DNA of 10,384 nt, taken from positions 1-10,384 of the forward strand of contig CAMYMY010000235.1 of NCBI GenBank assembly GCA_947259625.1, read 5' to 3'. This document shows positions 6,198 to 10,384 of this stretch, one piece after another (the stretch's first letter is position 1; every line of letters starts with the position of its first letter). A program made the translations under genes and the position numbers. This DNA is from an uncultured Kiloniellales bacterium (GTDB lineage Bacteria > Pseudomonadota > Alphaproteobacteria > Kiloniellales > JAKSDN01). The notes beneath the pieces were generated by a model. It was not told the DNA's origin. It did not search any database and worked only from the letters and a program-made list of their open reading frames with translations.

Positions 6198-6229
6198 GAA
6201 AGGGCCGGGGCTATTGCCCCGGCCCTTTC
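6198..6229. terminator. Strong hairpin terminator between flp and the convergent PhnD-like gene
   Basis: A perfect 14-bp stem pairs 6198-6211 with 6216-6229 around a TATT loop. It begins AAAGGG and ends CCCTTT on the + strand, and the mirror reading applies to the minus strand. It lies 62 nt after the flp stop and 39 nt past the stop of the opposing gene, so it probably works in both directions. Confidence 0.8.
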
Positions 6230-6268
6230 CGCTTTCCGCACCAGATCCCGTGTCCGGCCGTCGCCGCT

Positions 6269-7075
6269 TCAGGCGAGATCGGGATAGCCCCCGGCCGCCG
6301 CCTCCGCCTCCATTTCGTCGATACCGTCATAGGCCGCCGCCGGCAGCGGCTGCGCGCCGGTCAGCAGGAGGACCTGGCGCGCCGGTCTCGAGGCCGGGTC
6401 CGCAAAGGCGGCCTGCAGGCCTTCGCGCAGCCGTGCAACCAGGTCGGCCCCGACATCCGCCCGGGTCACATAGGGCAGCCCCGGCGCCTGCTCGCTCCAC
6501 CCCAAGATCCGCAGGCCGGACACCGCCGAGGGGCGGCAGGCCGTCACCAGCGCGAAGGTGACAGCATCGATCGCGGCCACGTCGGCCCGGCCCCCGGCGA
6601 CCGCGGCCAGCGACGCCAGATGTTCGCCGGTTTCCACGACCCTGGCGAAGAACCGGCCCTGCACGGCGTAGCGTGCCACGGCGTGGCGCAGCGCGTTGCA
6701 GCCCGATTGGGACGCCCGGTTGTTGACGGCGCAAACCCGTCCCGCGAGCTCGCCGAGCTCCCGAACCGGATCGTCCTCGCGCACGACGATCGCGCTCGAG
6801 TAGTAGGGCCCGCTGCAGCCCGCCGCGGCGTAGGCCGGTGTCGCGACCAGCCGCAGCACGTCCTTGAAGGCGTGGGTCAGGGGATAGCCGCAGGTCTGGC
6901 TGAACAGCAGTCCGGGATCGCGCCAGACGGCCTCGGTGACCAGGTCGCCGCTCAGACTATCGGGCACCTCGGCGAGCCCGGCGCGCCGGAACGCCCGGGC
7001 CAGGCATTGCCACCACGCGTCCGTCGCCGCCCGCAGCTCGGGCAGGTCGTACATCGGCAGGCTGGCGATCACCAC
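6269..7075 (-). CDS. PhnD-like (phosphate/phosphonate-type) substrate-binding protein without signal peptide
   Basis: 268-residue protein of the PhnD/SsuA/transferrin-like periplasmic-binding-protein superfamily. It begins MVIASLPMYDLPELR and shows landmarks of the stand-alone alphaproteobacterial subgroup: LLFSQTCGYP at 56-65, GPYYSSAIVVR at 89-99, CAVNNRASQSGCNALRH at 115-131 and GRADVAAIDAVTF at 162-174. The SQSG loop and the D-A-I-D segment are where relatives contact their ligand. There is no signal peptide or lipobox, and no permease or ATPase gene nearby. It may be a cytosolic ligand-sensing or scavenging protein rather than a transporter component, which is inference. The start is a GTG; a second GTG follows immediately, and either could be used (the ribosome binding site is weak). 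It begins 21 nt after the XRE regulator gene, so the two are probably co-transcribed, and ligand-dependent cooperation between them is a reasonable guess. Confidence 0.82.
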   Translation of the reverse strand: MVIASLPMYDLPELRAATDAWWQCLARAFRRAGLAEVPDSLSGDLVTEAVWRDPGLLFSQTCGYPLTHAFKDVLRLVATPAYAAAGCSGPYYSSAIVVREDDPVRELGELAGRVCAVNNRASQSGCNALRHAVARYAVQGRFFARVVETGEHLASLAAVAGGRADVAAIDAVTFALVTACRPSAVSGLRILGWSEQAPGLPYVTRADVGADLVARLREGLQAAFADPASRPARQVLLLTGAQPLPAAAYDGIDEMEAEAAAGGYPDLA

Positions 7076-7096
7076 GGCCCAGTCCCGGCCGTCCGC

Positions 7097-7993
7097 TCAC
7101 GCGCCGGCATGCCGCTCGCCCGCCGCGCCGCGGATGCCGTCTTCATGGTTCAGTTCGGCCAGCAGGCCATTCAGGAATCCGACGACTTCGGGCGGCTGGA
7201 CCACCGCCGCGCGGATCAGGTTGTCGAAGTGCTTGGTGAGCTCGCGTATGTGCTCGGTCGAGTTGAACACGACGTACATGTTGCCAAAGTAGACCGCGAC
7301 CCGCTGCGGGCCGAAGATCGTGAGCGGCACGCAGTAGTGCCGCAGGCCGTCGAACAGGAACCAGCGCAGGGTCGGGTAGAGCTCGTCGAGCAGCCCGATC
7401 ATGGCCTCGATCTGGCGTCTGCGGCTCTCGATCGGCAGGGTGCGCCAGATCCCCTCGCCACGGGCGAAGCACTCGACCGACTGGAACGAGCAGCAGACCT
7501 CCATGTCGGTCTCGGGCCGGCGGCTGTAGGCCAGCCGCTCCTCGGCCACCTGCAGGCGCGCCTGCGGGACCTGGCTGCCCTGTTCGCGGAACTCGAAATC
7601 GATGACCTCCTCGGATTTCAGCAGGTCGGGCAGCGTCGCCGGGACGTAGCGGATCTTGTAGCCCGCCGCTTCCGCGTGCCAGCCCAGCAGGCGCTCGTCG
7701 GCCGGCGAGGCGGCACCGGCGGCGATCTCCAGGTCCTGGCGGACCATGTCGGGGCCGAGCTGGCCTTCCTGGCTGAGGCCGAGCAGCCAGTCGACGCTGA
7801 CCTGCTCGCTGGCGGCCATCGCGGCGATGGTCTCGGCGCGCGGCAGCCGCAGGTTCGCGGACGACAACAGCTGGGAGAGGGTCGAGCGGTCGAGCCCCAG
7901 CCGCGCCGCGAAGGCCGAACGGCTCAGCCCCGAGCGCGCAATCACCTCGGTCAGGTTCCGGCGGAACACCTCAACCATTTCCCGTCGGTCCAT
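7097..7993 (-). CDS. XRE-family transcriptional regulator with C-terminal sensor-like domain
   Basis: 298-residue DNA-binding protein. Residues 8-72 form a Cro/CI (XRE) domain with the helix-turn-helix at about 23-44 (LSRSAFAARLGLDRSTLSQLLS region), then an SVDWLLGLS linker common in these regulators. The remainder (about 100-280) is a large domain with no zinc-peptidase HExxH motif. Its recognisable blocks are KIRYVPATLPDLLKSEE, RWFLFDGLRHY, VPLTIFGPQRVAVYFGN and HFDNLIRAAVVQP. Relatives with this layout occur in Alphaproteobacteria, where the second half is assumed to bind a small ligand; I do not know the ligand. The ATG at 7993 is preceded by AAAGGG at a 6-nt spacing. It leads an operon with the PhnD-like gene and is divergent from the desaturase gene, so it probably controls its own transcript and possibly the desaturase through the shared 193-nt promoter region. 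Confidence 0.85.
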   Translation of the reverse strand: MDRREMVEVFRRNLTEVIARSGLSRSAFAARLGLDRSTLSQLLSSANLRLPRAETIAAMAASEQVSVDWLLGLSQEGQLGPDMVRQDLEIAAGAASPADERLLGWHAEAAGYKIRYVPATLPDLLKSEEVIDFEFREQGSQVPQARLQVAEERLAYSRRPETDMEVCCSFQSVECFARGEGIWRTLPIESRRRQIEAMIGLLDELYPTLRWFLFDGLRHYCVPLTIFGPQRVAVYFGNMYVVFNSTEHIRELTKHFDNLIRAAVVQPPEVVGFLNGLLAELNHEDGIRGAAGERHAGA

Positions 7994-8033
7994 TCTCAGC
8001 CCTTTCTAGATCCTATCTCGGGTCTATTTCGTT

Positions 8034-8063
8034 ATGTTAACAAATGTTGATTAAGATCACCAA
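8034..8063 (-). promoter_or_regulatory. Possible promoter of the XRE regulator operon
   Basis: Read on the minus strand, TTGGTG (8063-8058) and TAACAT (8039-8034) are separated by 18 nt and lie about 40 nt before the regulator's start. The -35 element coincides with the left arm of the inverted repeat at 8055-8081. The match is moderate. Confidence 0.35.
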
Positions 8064-8081
8064 TAGGGTTTTTTGGTGACC
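8055..8081. promoter_or_regulatory. Inverted repeat, candidate operator between the regulator and desaturase genes
   Basis: TCACCAA (8057-8063) and TTGGTGA (8073-8079) are exact inverted copies separated by 9 nt. The symmetry extends to G8055/C8081 with one mismatch between. It is centred in the divergent intergenic region. Each arm reads TTGGTGA outward and resembles a -35 hexamer toward each of the two genes. A dimeric XRE protein binding here could control both promoters; this is inference. Confidence 0.45.
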
Positions 8082-8186
8082 GAATGCGTCATTCTATGCG
8101 CAGTCCCGCGTTGGAACGGGTCCTATTCCCCGGTATCATGACATCGGGTTCCTGATGGGGGTTTTCGGCAGGAACCCAAACCGGAG

Positions 8187-9194
8187 ATGGACCTGTACAT
8201 GACGGAGAAGCAGCGGAGACACGCCGCGGGAGGACGCGCGGCAGAGCGCATCGAATGGCCCACCGTGCTGCTGGGGGCCGCCACCTATGCCGCCTTCGGC
8301 CTCCTGACCTGGAATTGCGACGCCTTGCCCTGGTGGCTGCTGCTGCCGCTGGGCGGCTATCTGGTGGCCCTGCACGGCTCGCTGCAGCACGAGGCGGCCC
8401 ACGGCCATCCGACGCCCTGGCCCTGGGTCAACGAGCTGCTGGTCGGGCCGAGCCTGTGGCTTTGGATGCCCTACCGGATCTACCGGGAGACCCACCTGCT
8501 GCACCACCGGGACGACTACCTGACCGACCCCCTGGACGATCCGGAATCCTTCTACATGACCCCCGAAGCCTGGGCGCGCTGCGGGCCTCTGCGGCGCGCC
8601 CTGGCCTGGAGCCTCAACACCCTGGCGGGCCGCCTGCTGCTGGGTCCGGCCGTCTGCTCCCTGCGGCTCTACGGGTCCGCGGCGGCTGCGCTCGCCCGCG
8701 GCGACACCCGGGATCTGGGCGCCTGGCTGCTACACCTTGCTGCGGGCACGCTCACGCTCACCTGGGTGATCGGGGTCTGCGAGGTTCCCCTGGCCGGGTA
8801 CCTGGCCCTTTTCGCCTATCCCGGCCTCTCGCTGACCCTGCTGCGCTCCTTCCTGGAGCACCAGGCCCGCGAGGCGCCCGGCGAGCGCAGCGTCGTGGTC
8901 GAGGCGGGCCCGGTGATGTCGCTCTTGTACCTCAACAACAACCTGCACGCCCTGCACCACGCCGAGCCCGGCCTGCCCTGGTACCGGCTGCCGGCGCGCT
9001 ACCGCGCGCGGCGCGAGGACCTGCTGGCCGGCAACGGCGGCTACCGCTTCGCGGGCTATCTCGAGGTCGCGGCGCGCTATCTGCTCACGCCCAAGGAGTC
9101 CCCGGTCCATCCCGTCTACCACGCGCCGTCCTTCGCCCGCCTGCGCGTCGCCAACGATCCGAGGCCCGTCGCGGCGGGCGAAGAGGTCGCCTAG
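8187..9194 (+). CDS. Membrane fatty acid desaturase-family protein
   Basis: 335-residue integral membrane di-iron enzyme of the fatty acid desaturase/hydroxylase superfamily. The three histidine boxes are present: HEAAH at 68-72 (with further His at 63 and 74), HLLHH at 103-107 and HALHH at 254-258 (in NNNLHALHHAEP). They should bind two irons on the cytoplasmic face. Hydrophobic helices lie at about 26-42, 47-65, 145-165, 178-198 and 203-222. The enzyme should use O2 and a reductant to desaturate or hydroxylate an acyl chain or a similar lipid; the substrate is not readable from sequence. It is shorter than many acyl-lipid desaturases and lacks a fused cytochrome b5 or ferredoxin domain, so it needs a separate electron donor. 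Start choice is uncertain: the ATG at 8187 has AGGAA 12 nt upstream, and an ATG 12 nt later has GGAGA 11 nt upstream. It is divergent from the XRE regulator gene, a common layout for a regulated target. Confidence 0.87.
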   Translation: MDLYMTEKQRRHAAGGRAAERIEWPTVLLGAATYAAFGLLTWNCDALPWWLLLPLGGYLVALHGSLQHEAAHGHPTPWPWVNELLVGPSLWLWMPYRIYRETHLLHHRDDYLTDPLDDPESFYMTPEAWARCGPLRRALAWSLNTLAGRLLLGPAVCSLRLYGSAAAALARGDTRDLGAWLLHLAAGTLTLTWVIGVCEVPLAGYLALFAYPGLSLTLLRSFLEHQAREAPGERSVVVEAGPVMSLLYLNNNLHALHHAEPGLPWYRLPARYRARREDLLAGNGGYRFAGYLEVAARYLLTPKESPVHPVYHAPSFARLRVANDPRPVAAGEEVA

Positions 9195-9961
9195 GGCCGG
9201 CGCCGGGTCGCCACGACCGGCTGGTAGAAGCCGCTGTCCCCGGGCATGAGCCATTCCGGTTCGCCCAGGCCGGCCGCCTCCAGGGCCGCGCTCAACTGCG
9301 CCCGGGTCAGCGCCCGGTAGTGGGCGGTGAAGACCAGGGTCTCGCGCGCCACGCCGCCTTCACGGACGATGTGTTGCCGGACCCGGTAGCCGGACCCGTT
9401 GGCGTCCCAGTCCCAGAGTTGATAGACCCGCCGGCGCCCCTGCCCGTCCGGATAGACGCGCTCCGACATTCTTTCCGGCCGCCTCCGGGCGAGCGCGTCG
9501 TAGTCGCGGGTCGAAGCCAGGAACAGACCGTCGGGCGCGAGCAGGCCCGCCATCTGCCCGAGCGCCGCCGCCAGCTCCGCGTCGCTCTCCAGGTGCGGCA
9601 GGGCGTTGTCCAGGGCGCAGACGACGTCAAAGGGACCGGCCACGGCCCGCGAGAGGTCGCGGAAGTCGGCCACTTCGAAGGCGACCTCGACGCCGAGGCG
9701 CCTCGCTTCCCGCCGGGCACGCTCGATCGAGGCCGGGCTCAGGTCGCTGCCTGTGACCGCGTGGCCCTCGAGCGCCAGGGCGATCGCCTGGGTGCCGATG
9801 CCGCAGGCCGCGTCGAGCACGCGCTTGGGGCCGGGGCCGGCGAGGCGCCCGAGCAGGCGGTCCAGCACCCCGCCCTGCCATCGGACCGCCGCGTCCCAGT
9901 CCTCGAACAGCAGGTGGTAGTGCGGGGCCAGCTCGTCGTAGAAGCGGCTGAGATCGCTCAT
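9191..9961 (-). CDS. Class I SAM-dependent methyltransferase
   Basis: 256-residue soluble Rossmann-fold methyltransferase. The SAM-binding motif I is VLDAACGIG at 48-56, the acidic end of strand 2 is Asp73 (GSDLSP), motif III includes Asp99 (VADFRDL), and motif IV is CALDNALPHL at 115-124. The N-terminus FYDELAPHYHLLFEDWD and the C-terminal WLMPGDSGFYQPVVATRR are shared with a group of bacterial small-molecule methyltransferases that resemble glycine/sarcosine N-methyltransferases. The acceptor cannot be assigned. The ATG at 9961 has only a weak purine-rich site (GAGCGAG) before it. The gene converges on the desaturase gene and overlaps it by 4 nt at the stops. The next gene upstream on the same strand ends 53 nt away, so the two could share a transcript. 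Confidence 0.85.
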   Translation of the reverse strand: MSDLSRFYDELAPHYHLLFEDWDAAVRWQGGVLDRLLGRLAGPGPKRVLDAACGIGTQAIALALEGHAVTGSDLSPASIERARREARRLGVEVAFEVADFRDLSRAVAGPFDVVCALDNALPHLESDAELAAALGQMAGLLAPDGLFLASTRDYDALARRRPERMSERVYPDGQGRRRVYQLWDWDANGSGYRVRQHIVREGGVARETLVFTAHYRALTRAQLSAALEAAGLGEPEWLMPGDSGFYQPVVATRRRP

Positions 9962-10014
9962 ATCGCTCGCTCACGCATGTCCCAGGCGGTGAAATCGATC
10001 GTCCACCTTACCTC

Positions 10015-10384
10015 TCAGGCGGTCAGCTCGGCGAGCGCTGCCTTGTAGGCAGCCAGGACGGCGGCCTCCGCACCGGTTGCGACATTGACCGAGGGTGTGA
10101 CGGGCAGGGCCGACGGAACGTCGCGGAGCGTCGCTCCCAGTCGGTTCTCAAGCGAAGTTGTGACCGGTACGGCGCCGCCCGTCGGCCCGATACGTGACGT
10201 CGGAATCAGATCGCTCATCGTGACGAAGTCCAGCGGAGTCCGTTGTTGACCGACGTCGGAGACCTGGGCTGGCGTTACGACCGGTGTGGTCGCTTGAATG
10301 AGCTGGATGCTCGATGGTGTCGGCAGCTGCGGCACGACGGATGGCTCGCGTGGAACGCCAAAGACGGGTACGCCGGCAGCGGGA
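10015..10384 (-). CDS. Hypothetical Pro/Thr/Val/Ala-rich protein, C-terminal part (5' end outside window)
   Basis: An open minus-strand frame with a TGA at 10015-10017 runs to the right edge without a stop, giving about 122 residues. A GTG at 10335 could serve as a start, but the frame stays open upstream with similar composition (GVPVFGVPREPSVVPQLPTP), so it is more likely the end of a longer protein. The visible part is rich in Pro, Thr, Val and Ala (QLPTPSSIQLIQATTPVVTP). It has no Cys, no clear membrane segment, and ends in an Ala-rich helix (AAVLAAYKAALAELTA). I do not recognise a family. The composition suggests a flexible linker or extracytoplasmic region, which is a guess. It is on the same strand as the methyltransferase gene and 53 nt upstream of it. 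Confidence 0.5.
   Translation of the reverse strand, partial: PAAGVPVFGVPREPSVVPQLPTPSSIQLIQATTPVVTPAQVSDVGQQRTPLDFVTMSDLIPTSRIGPTGGAVPVTTSLENRLGATLRDVPSALPVTPSVNVATGAEAAVLAAYKAALAELTA

Noticed and set aside
6620..8050. 476-codon open frame on the + strand opposite the XRE and PhnD-like genes
   Set aside because: Antisense shadow. Both minus-strand genes have good family motifs, and the start is internal to the PhnD-like gene.
8031..8054. TTAA pair near 8037-8054 as a CtrA-type site
   Set aside because: The gap between the TTAA motifs is 10 nt, not 7.
8255..10048. 597-codon open frame on the + strand spanning the desaturase and the antisense of the methyltransferase
   Set aside because: It runs through two genes with clear motifs in other frames, and its translation is Ala/Arg/Pro/Gly-rich filler without domains.

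Overview
The window is GC-rich DNA, almost certainly from an alphaproteobacterium (a Rhodospirillales-like lineage is my best guess). The main reasons are a DUF2336 protein, which is largely alphaproteobacterial, a Tad/Flp pilus gene set in alphaproteobacterial style, strong G/C bias at third codon positions, and a cytosolic PhnD-like protein paired with an XRE regulator. No tRNA, rRNA, CRISPR array, transposase or integrase was seen.

Left part (1-3480): Tad pilus minor components. The window opens in the last 62 codons of a TadG-like protein, closed by a strong hairpin. After an A/T-rich gap come three overlapping + strand genes: a TadG with a von Willebrand A domain and an unusually long N-terminal extension, a TadE-like pseudopilin with two calcium-loop-like motifs, and a second TadE-like pseudopilin. 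They overlap by 4 and 7 nt, so they form one translationally coupled operon. The pilus motor, platform and secretin genes (tadA, tadB/C, cpaC) are not in the window.

Middle (3481-6240): three separately spaced + strand genes. These are a DUF2336 protein of unknown function, a secreted MlaC/Ttg2D-family phospholipid carrier with no Mla transporter genes beside it, and a Flp major pilin. The pilin has its own sigma-70-like promoter in an A/T-rich island and a 14-bp hairpin terminator. It carries a perfect 45-bp in-frame tandem duplication, which adds 15 residues to the mature pilin. Each of the three Tad/DUF2336 transcription units starts from an A/T-rich island that stands out in this GC-rich sequence.

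Right part (6241-10384): four complete genes and one partial gene. A minus-strand pair (an XRE-family regulator followed 21 nt later by a signal-less PhnD-like substrate-binding protein) is divergent from a + strand membrane fatty-acid-desaturase-family enzyme. The intergenic space between them holds an inverted repeat that could be the regulator's operator. The desaturase converges on a minus-strand class I SAM methyltransferase, and the two genes end on the same CTAG tetranucleotide. The last gene is the C-terminal part of an unrecognised Pro/Thr/Val/Ala-rich minus-strand protein that runs off the right edge.

I see no clearly new multi-gene system. The most notable items are the recent-looking pilin duplication, the A/T islands in front of the Tad genes, the unusual TadG N-terminus and the outward-facing inverted repeat at the regulator/desaturase promoter region.
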